The notes under the pieces are model-generated. The model saw only the letters and a program-made list of their open reading frames with translations, was not told where the DNA came from and searched no databases. From Cristatella mucedo (lineage: Eukaryota > Bryozoa > Phylactolaemata > Cristatellidae), in contig WPIO01000349.1 of NCBI GenBank assembly GCA_009760855.2, forward strand, positions 1 to 64,000: a stretch of DNA of 64,000 nucleotides, given 5' to 3'. This document shows, piece by piece, positions 1-10,365 of the stretch. Every line of letters begins with the position of its first letter. Position 1 is the stretch's first letter. Both the position numbers and the translations under genes were made by a program.

Positions 1-514
1 ATTTAGCTCTATCGCTGCACCCATTAATTGATATTTCTAATACTAACGGAACAATCTGCATGAAAATTGGCCAAATGTAGAGAGCAAGGAATAGTTATCT
101 ATCTTGATGTAACCATAGTTGTCGTGTTGTCCTTCTTATGACTTGTAAGAGTCTAGGTTAAATCTTTCACATTTTAAATGTTGACCTTTTAGTAGAAGCA
201 TACCTGTTTAACTCTACACATTGTTAAAACGTTCCAATGCCCTCGGAAAAATGCAAGAAACTGAGTTCTATAGAAGCCGTATCTGTAAAAACTAAAGAAA
301 AACTATTATACATGTCAACTGTGTATGCATCTATAATATCCAAGTTCAAATATATTGGGGAAATATGCAGCTGTACGTACGACACGGACAGTATTGATAA
401 CCCGGACTCCTGTAGAATGATCTAGATCGCATATATTACACAACTTCACGTGGGTGGATTGCATTTGTCGGCCATTCTGTAGAACTTCCATGTTTCTGTC
501 TCGCGCTTGATTAT
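1..514. other. Unassigned AT-rich DNA
   Basis: No gene, repeat or splice-bounded exon could be recognised here. A 62-codon open frame at 237-425 has no recognisable motif and is within the length expected by chance. It may be intronic or intergenic. Confidence 0.4.
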
Positions 515-1287
515 TGTTAATTCCCCTTTTGGTTGGGCTTCAAGAAATCTATTATGCCACTACAGCGACTATGAATATGGCTGCGCAAGGCTGGTCTTCA
601 AGTCCCAGTGGTTTGAGCACGTGTCACCTTTGCTGGAAGAGCTAGGATGGTTGCCGGTGAGCAAAGGATACGGCGCCAACAGTTCTTACGCTGGACCCAC
701 CTCGGTCCGCCCACGGCTGGCTTCTTCATTACCTCTGAACTGCTGACATTCAGGTTCAGCCCGGCTTCTCGCCCCTCAGGTCCTGATGTGACAATAATCT
801 TAGCGTGCCGTTCCTCCGTCTTAAGATAGTTTTGCGCGACAGGCCTCATCTTAGCTCGGCAAGGGTCCTAGACTGTTGGAAGCTCGCGTGTGCCACAATT
901 CACTTTACGCAACGAGCACTCTACACCGCGCAAAGCAACGGGCCGACGGAGATGCGTGGCACAGTCGCTTTTTTAGTCGGTCACCTGCAAAACTGGCTAT
1001 TACTGTCATATGAGCTCTAACTCACTACCAGCATCAACTGCCTTCTCGGAGCTGACAATCTGCTCAGTCGAACGTCCCAATTTCTGCTTTGTTGGTCCGT
1101 GGAGACGAAGTCATGTTGGGCGGTTACCGAATCCGACTACCGAAAAGCCGCTTACGGCTGTGATGATGGTTGCCAATATTCCTCCATCAAAAATCTCCTG
1201 TCAGTAACAACCCACATGGCTGACTTTATGCGCTGTTGTACAACCTAACTGACGGAAGTCCTACATTACATATTACATTACATTACT
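515..1287 (+). mobile_element. LINE-A fragment, 3' part, heavily decayed
   Basis: The frame starting near 515 reads KSQWFEHVSPLLEELGWLPV, matching the conserved C-terminal part of the LINE-A reverse transcriptase seen intact at 10511-13702. The frame is then lost, although the 3' end can be followed at nucleotide level. It closes with a degenerate TTACA tail at about 1261-1287, the plus-strand form of the ATGTA tail on antisense copies. It is a dead 5'-truncated copy. Confidence 0.8.
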
Positions 1288-2260
1288 GTGCCCCTGTCTC
1301 GAAGTGAATATTCTTTGTGGGACAAACCACCTTTTGAAGGAAATTGCATGGTTAAAAACATGCACACGATTAGACAAAAGTAGTGGTCCCCTCGGTGTAA
1401 CTGTCACGTAACTTTAAAGCACATAACCTAGGAGCATAATACTCTTAATCAGTTTTTACAAATTTGAATGATACTCAGACTTAGCATAGTCTGTGATTCT
1501 TGCACCGACACCTTGGCATCCATTATGGATAGTCCGTGATAATAAAGCAAATTATACGCTAGCTAATACTGCACGTAGATAAAGCGTGATAGCGTGCAAA
1601 AAAGGAGAACTCATCTCTTCTTATTACTAACGTGTGCTTTAACAATTTGTTGAACACAAGAATGCCTGCACACAATCCAACATAGGCATAATATAAATAG
1701 GACCAACATAAGCACCGAGACGGCTGCACGTGTGTGTACGTTCATACTTGTCCCACCCCTTTTGAATCGTCAACGTGTTCAAAAAAATTAATAAATTCCA
1801 AATTTCAACAAGAATTGATCGGAAGTCACCTATCGAAGGATGACTAACCATACACAGATAGCAGCATACCAATAAGCCTCTTGTCATTTTTATACCCACG
1901 AGCTACAGTTTGTCACCAACCCATCCTTGAATTTAGAATGTCGTCGGGGAATGTTCTGAGCACTATAGAAAACGAAGCAGCTCTAAATTATGCATCAGTC
2001 ATAAATTACCAATGTTCCACTCCTCTGCTTAAGACCGTTTATGCACAGACAAAGCTGGGGCTCGCAAACCGCGGAGTCCGGACTGTGGAACACAGTTTCC
2101 ACAATCTCTACACAACGCCAACTGACTACTACTGCATCGCTGCGACCTATGGCTTATCCTTTTTACGTTACCTGATGCTCACTACTTATTACTCGAATGA
2201 CCTTCAGATTTCCCGATCTCATTTTTCGATTGTGGTGTGCCAGAAATCGGATCCTGCTAT
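1288..2260. other. Unassigned DNA
   Basis: Nothing is recognisable in this stretch. Open frames at 1881-2291 (+) and 1639-1899 (-) overlap each other and show no domain. The first ends in the T-rich tract and is probably spurious. Confidence 0.35.
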
Positions 2261-2425
2261 TCTTTTTTTTTTTTTTCTTTTCTTTATCTAAATTTTACTT
2301 TCTTTTGTTCTTTTTTTTATTTTGTTTTTTTTTTTTTTTTTTTTTTAGTCTTTTTTATCTTTTTTAAGTTTTATCTTTGTTCTTTTTTTTTTTTATTTTT
2401 TTTAGTTTTTTATTCTTTGTGATGC
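2261..2425. repeat. T-rich low-complexity tract
   Basis: About 165 bases are almost entirely T with scattered C, A and G. Open frames across it read as phenylalanine-rich peptides and are artefacts. A G run (2512-2526) follows shortly after. Confidence 0.9.
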
Positions 2426-2544
2426 GTGCCTTCCTCGTTTATGGGTGATCACACACGGTTTTCAGCTCTTGATTACTTATCCTGACGACTAATTCAGCAC
2501 CGTCTTGTGCTGGGGGGGGAGGGGGGTGCCTGACTCATTTGTCT

Positions 2545-4182
2545 CTTGGTACCTCGTGTGCCACGAACACACAAATCTACTCACATCAAGGGTCGCCACA
2601 ACTCCAAGCCGGATCTTAACCTTGCTCAAACAACTGCACGTTTGTCATCACCAATTATTATCAAATTCTGCCTTATCTTGACCACATGCCCAGAATCTCA
2701 TTCAATGGATCTACAGTGTGTGCCCCACCTCCTCCTCTAAAATAACCTGTGAATAATGGCAAAACCTCAGTAGACCCTTGACATCGATGCTGTCCGTGCG
2801 AGAATATCTACTCAAGCTCTGCTGCTCCGGTCCCTCCCCTCCGACTCTGTCATCATTGGTAGATTAGCTACAACACACACTAAATGACAGGCCATCGTAG
2901 GTAGAGTGGTTTGCACCTCTGACAAAGCACTGCGCACTGTGCGCTCAAATACCCGCCAAGACGGCTTATGGTTTACCACAGACATCAAACTAGCCAGGTC
3001 TACTAAGCACAAGCTTGAAAAAGCATACAGAAAGAAGATCAGGACTGTCTGTCCATCTAAAGGCATATGAAGACTACTGTAGGTCGTACCAATCGATCCT
3101 AGCACGGGCCAAGTCTTGCTTCTATAAAAACATTGTTGAATCACCGATGCACAATCCAAAAATTCTCATGTCAACAGTAAACCATCTCCTCAACCGCTCC
3201 CAGATTAGCTTACCTGGTGATCCTTGTGATGATCTAGCCGACCGCTTCTCTCGATTCTTTGTGCAGAAGATAGACAAGATCAGGAAGTCCATCCCTGCGA
3301 TGACAATATCCCCACTAGAATGTTTTTCCCCGATTTCTGACTGCACCTCAATGTCTACATTTAAGCAGGTCACCAGTGATCTAGTCCTGAAGTTCGTATC
3401 TCAATCAAAGAAGACAACAGGTCCTCTGGACCATATTCCCACTGACAGGCTCCTACGTTGCATTTATCTGCTGCTGCCATGCATAACTAACATCATTAAT
3501 ATGTCATTAGCCTCAGGTCATGTCCCAGCACCTTTCAAAAAGGCTGTAGTCAGGCCACTGCTCAAGAAAGCAAGGCTTGTCTGTCGTGAGCGCCTCAGTT
3601 GCCACATCACATCACTTCTCGCCGACCTGCACTGGCTGCCAGTCAAGCGACGGATGGACTTTAAGGTTTTGTCGCTCACTTTTAGGTCACTTCATTCTTA
3701 GGCTCCAGCCTATCTCTCAGATCTACTCCCCCCCTAGGCCAAGCATCGTACCACCCGCTTTTCGAAATCCAATACCTCGTACAAACCTCAAATCCTTTGG
3801 AGACTCATGTGCATTCAGTTCGCATGCTCCCAAAGCCTGGAACTCCCTCCCGACCTGCGTCAGAACATCTCTCGACTTGACCACATTTAAAAAGAACGTA
3901 CAAACACACCTATTTAGGACAGCATTTTGTGGGTTTCTGTGATTCGTCCTTCTTGTGCTTGTCCATGCTGACACTGTGCAAGATGCCACTAACCACATTT
4001 GCATGCTGACCCTGTGCATGTCACCCCTAACCATGTTATGCATGTTGTTTATCAAGCATGGTATTACTCACCATTCCATTGCATTTCCCTTTGCAGCAAG
4101 TGTAAAGCACCTAAAAAAATATTAAGTTCTTTGATGGTGCTTCATCATGTGCATTATTATTATTATTATTATTATTGTTATT
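2545..4182 (+). mobile_element. LINE-B copy with an internal deletion
   Basis: The 5' part (about 2545-3010) is a broken frame that resembles the end of an APE endonuclease. From 3015 an open frame of 228 codons covers the inter-domain segment (ARAKSCFYKNIVE) and the start of the reverse transcriptase (VVRPLLKK). At about 3570 it jumps straight to the C-terminal motif LVCRERLSCHITSLLADLHW. The catalytic fingers and palm, including YADD, are therefore deleted relative to the copy at 17760-19254. It ends with the conserved LINE-B 3' hairpin and an ATT-repeat tail at about 4150-4182. Confidence 0.85.
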
Positions 4183-4337
4183 AGGCTTCTCACTGCTTCT
4201 ACTGCTCTACCGACTCTGCTAGGCTTTCCACTTTCTTTTAGTTGCTTGAGATGTAGTCTGTTGGCTTTCGAATGAGTGCCGAAAGCTACTTTGGCTTTGT
4301 GGAGTTGCAGACTGAGATACATTACGTTCCATTAGAG
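4183..4337 (+). mobile_element. LINE-A 3'-end fragment
   Basis: This matches the LINE-A 3' end (compare 49070-49268): the segment from the CTACTGCTCTACCGACTCTG region through TTTGTGGAGTTGCAGACTGA and a decayed TTACA-like tail. It has an internal deletion of roughly 60 bases. It lies directly after the LINE-B tail. Confidence 0.75.
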
Positions 4338-4531
4338 CCACATCGAGGATGCCGGTTGCAGATGCATGGCAGAGATTTGGCAGTGCCTTGTCTAGTAGCT
4401 CTTCTACAGACTCCTCTTCATACCCAAAGCTATCGGCAGGTTTCGGCAGGCTTCGAAGAAATAACAGTTCAAAATGCACCTTTGCTCCAGAGTAAATAAG
4501 CAGGTCACTTAAAGGTCATTTTCTTCGTGAT

Positions 4532-5325
4532 AATAATAGTAATCATAACGCATACTCTCAGAGAGCTCAATCTCTTTCTAGGCGCTTTACGTTTGCTGCA
4601 AATGAAGCACTATCGAATGATTAGTGGCAGCATGCTCAATAAACAACAAGTATGACATGGTTAGGGGTGGCATGCACATGGTCAGCATGCAAATGTAGTT
4701 AGTGGCAGCTGGCAAAGTGTCAGCACGCACAAGCACATAAGGACGAATCACAAACCCGCTAAATACTATCTAAAATATATGAGTTTTAGTTTCTTTTAAG
4801 TTTTGAAAAGTTAGGAGATGTAACACATGGCGTTATTGAGTTCCAGGCTTTAACAGGATTTGAACCAAATTCCTAGTCTCCAAAGGATTTAAGATTTGCA
4901 CGATGTGTGTGTGAACTGTTAGATTCCGAAAAGCCAATGGTACTATCCTTAGCCTGGTGGACGAGTAGATCTGTGAGGTCGGCTGGATCCAAAGAATGAA
5001 GGGACCTAAAAGTGAGTGACAAAACCCTGAGGTCGTTGCGTTGCTTGACTGGTAGCCAGTGCATGTCAGCGATAAGTGGTGCTATGTAGCAACTGCAGTG
5101 CTCACGCCATACTAGCCTAGCTGCTGAGCTTTGCACCAGCTGTAAGCGCCTGAATGCACATGCCGTAAGACCATCAAGCAATGAGTTGCAGAAGTCAAGA
5201 CTGGATTTGCACATGCATGGACCAATTTAGATGTGACGTCCCTGTCTCAACAAGCCCAAATTGTAGCAATATTGTATTGCTGAAAGTAGACAGCCATTAC
5301 TGTTTTTACATGACGAAGTTGTCCA
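4532..5325 (-). mobile_element. LINE-B copy, 5' truncated
   Basis: Read on the minus strand, the open frame at 4873-5214 gives LDFCNSLLDGLTACAFRRLQ and MHWLPVKQRNDLRVLSLTFR, the LINE-B reverse-transcriptase C-terminus. Detectable homology begins near 5325 (YFQ..NIA motif). The 3' end on the minus strand is the CTCAGAGAGCTCAATCTC hairpin region and a short ATT-type tail near 4532. Confidence 0.85.
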
Positions 5326-6402
5326 GCAGCCCAAGCTTATTTTAGATCAGGACACGTAAATTATATGGGGGTGATAGCTATTAATTTTTTGTCACTAATC
5401 GAACAAGCCTGTCAGATTTGATCACCATTACTTTTTTATTTGGCCTAATTCAGCCCTTCACTGGACTGATTCTCATTGTCAGCATCTTTATGTAGCTTCT
5501 TTGTTTCCTGCTCGATGTTTGGCTGATTATCACTGTGCAAGAGCATGTGTGGATAACTGCAGTGAGTGAAAGTATGGTGTTTTACTCAGCTGGGCCCTGG
5601 TGTGCTGAGACTTGAAACCCACCAGCCGAGTGGCCTCAGGATTTCAGGCAGCTCAATGATTGAGGACAGTACACAATGTAATTGTGAAATGCCTACGTTC
5701 AAAATTTCGTGCATGGGCGATATATTGACAGTACCAGGAACCCGCCTTGTTCAGCACACTCTTTAAAGGCTAATATAATTAAATATTGGCTACTGACATT
5801 TAGCATTGTACTTGAAACAATAACTGAAGGAATAAAAAAGGTGTGTACAATGACTAGGCTCTTTTATGGAACTTTGCAAATGAGTTACTTTTTATTGTAC
5901 GCCTGGCATGGCACTTATTTTTTAGTAATTAAACCAAAACTACAGCCTGTTGAGTTGCTTTGCTGAGTTACAGTAGAAATGCAATACTGTACATTCGCCG
6001 CATGACGTAGAGTCCTATCTTTCCTCATGACGGAAGGAAGAAAAGACTTTCTCGCTTGAACTAATAACAGTTTATTGGTCTATGCTAACAAGGAGTTTAT
6101 ATTCCCCATTGACTGCTGTTTTTTGCTTGAGAAAATGTATGTTGTCTAATCATAAAACCTTGGTCAGTAACAATGTAACCAGTGATTAACCATCTCCAGT
6201 CAGGTATTGATTCCACTGCTCTTTGCTGAATTCTATTGGTAATAACAATAATAAATAATTGTCCAGCAGGTTATTTGTATGGCTGTGTCTGCTAGCATGC
6301 ATGCATGAAAAAATATTAATTTATTTTACTCTAAAAGTGCCGTGTCGTAATTTGACAATTTTCTGTTGATAATTTTGGTTGAGCTCTCTTGTTTTGCTTT
6401 AG
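5326..6402 (+). other. Probable intron of the ROCO gene
   Basis: This stretch ends in a pyrimidine-rich acceptor (CTTGTTTTGCTTTAG, AG at 6401-6402) directly before the ROCO exon. I found no leucine-rich-repeat exon inside it, so upstream LRR exons are either outside the window or too short to see. The open frame at 5566-5766 shows no domain. Confidence 0.5.
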
Positions 6403-7808
6403 GTTATTGACGGACGTGGAAACATGATAATTGAGCTGCCAGGTGAAGTTATTCATACCTCACTGACCGTTCTCTCATTGGAAGGCAATCCAATGGTTTT
6501 TCCACCTTGTGAGGTATGTGACCAGGGAATTGAAGCTATTCGGCAGTATTTCCGAGATAGCACTCAGGGGAAGGAATCGCTATGCTGTGCTACTATCAAC
6601 ATGCTTGGAGACACGGGAGCAGGAAAGACTAGCATCGTTCAGTCTTTACTACTTGGCATGCCATCTCTTGCTGGAGCTGATGATAGAACTTGTGTGCTAG
6701 ATCAGAGCCTTGTACAGATTGAAAATCGGATAATAAATGTGAATGACTTTGGTGGGCATGTAATGTATCAAACAGTGATTCCAATATTTTTGCCCTCTAA
6801 AGGACTTTGCATCATTGCGTTCGACATAAGTAAAGACCTTGAGAAGCAGAAGGAGCAGATAAAGAAGTGGCTTATGACAATATTCTCTAAATCAGCCGAG
6901 ATACGAGTTATCGTAGTTGGCACTCACACTGATCTTCTTAAAAAAAACGACCTCAAAAACGCTGCTCAAGATGTGGAGAACTACGTAAAAGAACTTCGTT
7001 TGTCTGCTAAGCGAGAGCTTGAGCTTTACACCAATGCACTTGCTCGTCAGGATTCCTCTGCAGAAAATGTTGATGTCTGCCTTAAACAATCTTATGCTGC
7101 GATGTCAGCTGCTGACATTTCGTTCATAATGATGAGGTGCATTAATAATCCTGAAAGTGGTGGAAGTGATGAGAGTGAAAGTAGCCTGAGTAAGTTGAAA
7201 TCAGGAGTCCAAGAGAAGCTTAAGGCCACTGTACAATATCCTGCATCATGGTGTAGTATTATGAAAGACATAACGAAGCGTGATTCAGACGATGGAAACC
7301 GTCAGCCATATTTAGAATGGCAGCAGGTCAGAGAAGTGTATGCAAGGTACTTGCAACCGGAGCCCGACGATTCTACACTAAAAGTAATCCTTCGTTCTCT
7401 TGCATCTGTATCCCAGATTATTTGGTTAGAGAGTTCTCCTTCTCTTATAGGCTTTGTATTCCATCAACCTCAGCTTATCATCAGAGAGTTAAAGAAGGTT
7501 TTGCATCACAACCATCCTGATGCACTTCGTAGTTGTGTTGGCACTCAGTTTTACGGCAGCTGTATTAAGGAGTACAATCGCGGCATTCTGACTGAGACAC
7601 TTTTGGAAGCACTGCTTGGAAGCGGAAACATCGTCGATGTGGTCGGAAAATTCATGCAACAGTTTCACATGATCAGCAGGGTTTGTGCAGTTGGCGAGAA
7701 ACGATACATAATGCCAAGTAAGCTTTCAGACGATCGGCCTACTAAGCTGCAGCAGTTACTAAGTACATCGACAATGGATCCTCCAGTGTTATTCGAGCTT
7801 ACCTTTTT

Positions 7809-7815
7809 GGGGGGG
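7809..7815 (+). other. Frameshift at G homopolymer in the COR domain
   Basis: Seven consecutive G bases mark the point where COR homology moves from the frame of the ATG at 6424 to another frame. One more base in the run (or two fewer) would keep one frame. Such runs are prone both to slippage and to sequencing error. Confidence 0.75.
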
Positions 7816-7949
7816 AGTGTATGCCACATGCTTTCTTTCCAACTCTCCTAGCATCAGTACTATCATTTGTCTACAATAGTAAAGCCGAACCAATATCTTG
7901 GAAGGATGGAATACTGGTCGAACTCTACAGTGTGACTGTAATCATGCTG

Positions 7950-7952
7950 TGA
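7950..7952 (+). other. In-frame TGA within COR
   Basis: In the frame used after the G run, VELYSVTVIML is followed by TGA, then NVSALEIMAFSKSATKDVW without further stops. Both sides look like continuous COR sequence, so TGA interrupts the domain rather than ending it. Confidence 0.7.
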
Positions 7953-8618
7953 AACGTAAGCGCTTTAGAAATTATGGCATTTTCAAAATCTGCCACGAAA
8001 GATGTCTGGAAAGGTTTGCAACCACTGCTCATTCACGTCGTCGAATGTGTAGCAGAGTCGTGGCATGGTGTCCAGCCGCTTTGTAAGCTCATCTGCCCTC
8101 GATCAAGAGGCACCGATAGGCCCCAGCCGTGGGTGAAATTTCATGGCCGAACTGTGGCCTGGAATGATCTGGTCAAGCGCGAGCTCTCCAGGACTGAGCT
8201 GCAGCACTCGTCTGATTGGCATTGCCAAGACTGCAACGATGACATACCTGGATTCTGGATGTTTCCAAGGCAGCCAGGTATGATCGAATCATCAGTGTAA
8301 TCTTAAGCCACTTGTACCCTTCATCGTGCACAGTTACATGCTAATAAGGCAAGTCATGCACGTTCACTTTAATCAAGAGATACTACAAGATTGGAAGAAA
8401 TATAGAAATGCTAACGCCAATTAGAATTGCAAAAGAGCCATCCGGATGCTTAATAATTTTTTATTTTTGTTGCTATGTTGATGAAATATTTTATTGAGAG
8501 CCGGTACTGTAGCTAGTGAGAAATTAAGAGGCAGATTAGTACCACTTTCCTGCTCTATACTCTTTTAAAAATTGTAGTGACAACAATTGTTGCATGACAG
8601 CTTGTTAGCGATCGCTTG

Positions 8619-8734
8619 AAGCTTAGAACAACAAATTTCCTAAGCTTCGCGCCAGTATTACTTAGTAGGCTTAGTTAAGCTTAGAACAACAAATTTTTTA
8701 AGCTTCGTGCCAGTATTACTTAATAGGCTTAGTT
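8619..8734 (+). repeat. Tandem pair of 58-bp units with internal hairpins
   Basis: Two nearly identical units (8619-8676 and 8677-8734) each contain AAGCTTAGAACAACAAATTT followed by TAAGCTT. Each unit can therefore fold on AAGCTTA/TAAGCTT arms. It lies in the intron after the ROCO main exon. No function is apparent. Confidence 0.85.
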
Positions 8735-8958
8735 AATGTACCTTTTATAAAATTGATGTAATGACAACTGTATAGCATAATATATGCAGGCAGTTACTAT
8801 AAAATCGCCATTACCTAATTTCTCATAAAGGTTTAAAATTATTGCTGACTGCATTTTGCCTGGACTTAGTGTCCTGTTTTTTTAATTGTGATCCAGCCTT
8901 GCCCGATAGTAACATTTTTTGGTTTCGAGCAGGTTTATTTTAGGTGAAACTACACTAT

Positions 8959-9042
8959 ACACATGCACACTCTCACACCCACACACACTCACACACACTC
9001 ACACACAGGCGTGCACACAAACACACGCACACATGCACACAT
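8959..9042 (+). repeat. CA-rich imperfect microsatellite
   Basis: CACA-rich DNA with TC, TG and GC interruptions, in the intron between 8278 and 9482. Confidence 0.8.
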
Positions 9043-9094
9043 ACCAATCACATAATATTTGCACTTCTTACGCTAAATGAAAAATAAATAAATG

Positions 9095-9252
9095 ATTAAA
9101 CAGCCTCTTTTTGTATAGCGACAGTAGAGCCTTTACGGCTATCACCACCGCTTGCAGTGGCAATAAAGAATCGCCCACAGCAGGAATCGAACCCACGACC
9201 TCGCGACTGAGGTCGTGAAAGCAACCGCCTTACCTAGTGTGCCATCACGGCT
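9095..9252 (-). mobile_element. tRNA-derived SINE (S2), antisense
   Basis: On the minus strand the head reads GGCACACTAGGTAAGGCGG, resembling a pol III box A, and then GGTCGTGGGTTCGATTCC, resembling box B. The body (TTTATTGCCACTGCAAGCGG) is shared with the copies near 63250 and 63860. The three dispersed copies with different flanks argue for a SINE rather than a tRNA gene. Confidence 0.8.
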
Positions 9253-9482
9253 CACCAAAGCTAAAATCAACCAGCTCTTCTTTTTCTGGGATGATAGTTA
9301 CCAGTAGTTTCGTTTCTCTACTGGGAATTGCACTGACGCCTTGTAGCTGCAAAAGATCTCATTTAAAATTATTTGTTGAGGCTGATTGCAAAGAACTGAA
9401 GGGTGAACCTTTGCTACCATCAGCATTCCTTCTAATGTGTTTTACAAAACTCCGTGACTGGGTCACTTAATGCTGCTATCAG

Positions 9483-9560
9483 ACGATTACCAACTTCTCT
9501 TTGAAGGCTCCTGCTCACACCAGGACTTTCGGGATGCAGAGAATTACCTCAAACGACTAG
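9483..9560 (+). CDS. ROCO gene, linker exon 2 (predicted)
   Basis: This 78-base exon is inferred from an acceptor (CTGCTATCAG, AG at 9481-9482) and a donor (CTAG|GTAAAG). Its frame reads DYQLLFEGSCSHQDFRDAEN then YLKRL. Both boundaries are phase 1, matching the preceding donor at 8277 and the following acceptor at 9723, so the frame runs from COR into the next linker exon. The sequence has no recognised domain. The acceptor lacks a strong pyrimidine tract, so this is the least certain exon of the model. Confidence 0.55.
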   Translation, partial: TITNFSLKAPAHTRTFGMQRITSND

Positions 9561-9723
9561 GTAAAGGCAATCTGTGTAAGCGGCTTGACGGTCGTAAGAT
9601 CATCGTTAGACTCACATGGCTCAATCTAAAGTCTCTTCTTTTTACTGCAGCTAACTTACCTTGCCCTTCCTCTTTGACGCGATGTGATTGTATTGAATCG
9701 CTGTGCTTCCTTCTTTCTTTCAG

Positions 9724-9813
9724 GTAATGAGGGCAAACCTGCTGCCCTACTGCCTGGTGCCAGCAGCGACCCACCAGCTTTATTGGAAGCACCTACGAAG
9801 AGGTCCTCGGAAG
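9724..9813 (+). CDS. ROCO gene, linker exon 3 (proline/alanine-rich)
   Basis: The exon follows a good acceptor (TTCTTTCTTTCAG) and ends at a strong donor (GAAG|GTAAGC). It encodes NEGKPAALLPGASS, then DPPALLEAPTKRSSE, a flexible-looking linker between COR and CARD. It is phase 1 at both ends and 90 bases long. A 90-base counterpart at 48831-48920 keeps the frame and donor but has lost the acceptor AG, which supports this being a real exon. Confidence 0.75.
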
Positions 9814-10028
9814 GTAAGCTTGATGATCCGTGAAGGCACACTGGGGAGGGTGGTTTCTTTTTACGAGCTTTTTTAGAGCCTAATGAGGTGGTACTCAGCC
9901 TGCCCATAGGCCGGGCTGAGTGGTGTCAGTCCGGCTGGGGCAGAGCATTGTGGGCATGGTCACGCCCAAAATATCTCCATCTTCGTCATTTCGAACTCGC
10001 GATTTGATTATATCCATTACTCTGTAAA

Positions 10029-10130
10029 AAACAATAATAATACTGCACTTGATAAATCGCCCTCAGAGAACTCAATCTCTTTCTAGGCGCTTTACATTTG
10101 CTGCAAAGGGAAACACGATTGAATGATGAG
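10029..10130 (-). mobile_element. LINE-B 3'-tail fragment, antisense
   Basis: On the plus strand it reads AATAATAATACTGCACTTGA, then AAATCGCCCTCAGAGAACTC and TCTTTCTAGGCGCTTTACAT, the LINE-B tail reversed. Only the last ~100 bases of the element are present. Confidence 0.85.
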
Positions 10131-10248
10131 TAATATCACTAGTCAACAATGGCCGCTGCTATCAGTGCCCACTCTAGAAACGGCAGCCACTTCTCAAATC
10201 TAAATGCTTGGTAAATAGCCTGTAACCCTTCACAATCGGTAAGCTCGT

Positions 10249-10365
10249 TTAATTTGTAATTTGGCAGTAATTTGTATAATTTGACAGTAATTTGTGACTT
10301 AACATGAAGAAAATGCTAATAATTGCTCCGACTACTAAAAGCAGTGCAATTTTTCTGTAAAACAT
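10249..10365 (-). pseudogene. Type II membrane-anchor exon relic (copy 1)
   Basis: On the minus strand an ATG at 10365 opens MFYRKIALLLVVGAIISIFF then MLSHKLLSNY, ending at a stop at 10249 after 38 residues. A short basic start followed by about 20 hydrophobic residues is typical of an uncleaved signal anchor, as in Golgi glycosyltransferases or sulfotransferases. The catalytic part is absent, so the family is unknown. Homology to 52488-52740 extends over about 10195-10445. LINE-A is inserted right beside it at 10443. Confidence 0.55.

Larger units (their letters stand above)
6403..8277 (+). pseudogene. ROCO gene main exon: last LRR, Roc GTPase, COR (frame disrupted twice)
   Basis: ROCO proteins couple a Ras-like Roc GTPase to a COR dimerisation domain. 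The exon opens after the acceptor AG at 6401-6402 and is open from its first base (VIDGRGNMIIE), so the ATG at 6424 is probably internal. Counting from that ATG: an LRR end (LSLEGNPMVFPP, about 18-29), P-loop GDTGAGKTS (62-70), switch-II-like NDFGGH (107-112), G4 motif THTD (167-170), then COR from about 260 (YPASWCSIM, IIWLESSPSLIGFVFH). The frame shifts at a 7-G run (7809-7815). It resumes as ECMPHAFFPTLLASVLSFV and, past TGA 7950-7952, as KDVWKGLQPLLIHVVECVAE. Both later segments fit the COR C-terminal half. A donor CAG|GTATGA ends the exon at 8277 in phase 1. Two lesions suggest a pseudogene or base errors; LRR exons further upstream are not seen. Confidence 0.85.

Noticed and set aside
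2237-2422. Phenylalanine-rich 61-codon frame
   Set aside because: Translation of the T-rich low-complexity tract.
9095-9252. A real tRNA gene
   Set aside because: Box A and B are present, but the anticodon arm and acceptor stem do not pair and the same body recurs at two other places, so it is a SINE.
9237-9470. 77-codon frame before ROCO exon 2
   Set aside because: It starts in the S2 SINE and ends at a stop before the predicted acceptor; a different frame continues into the next exons.
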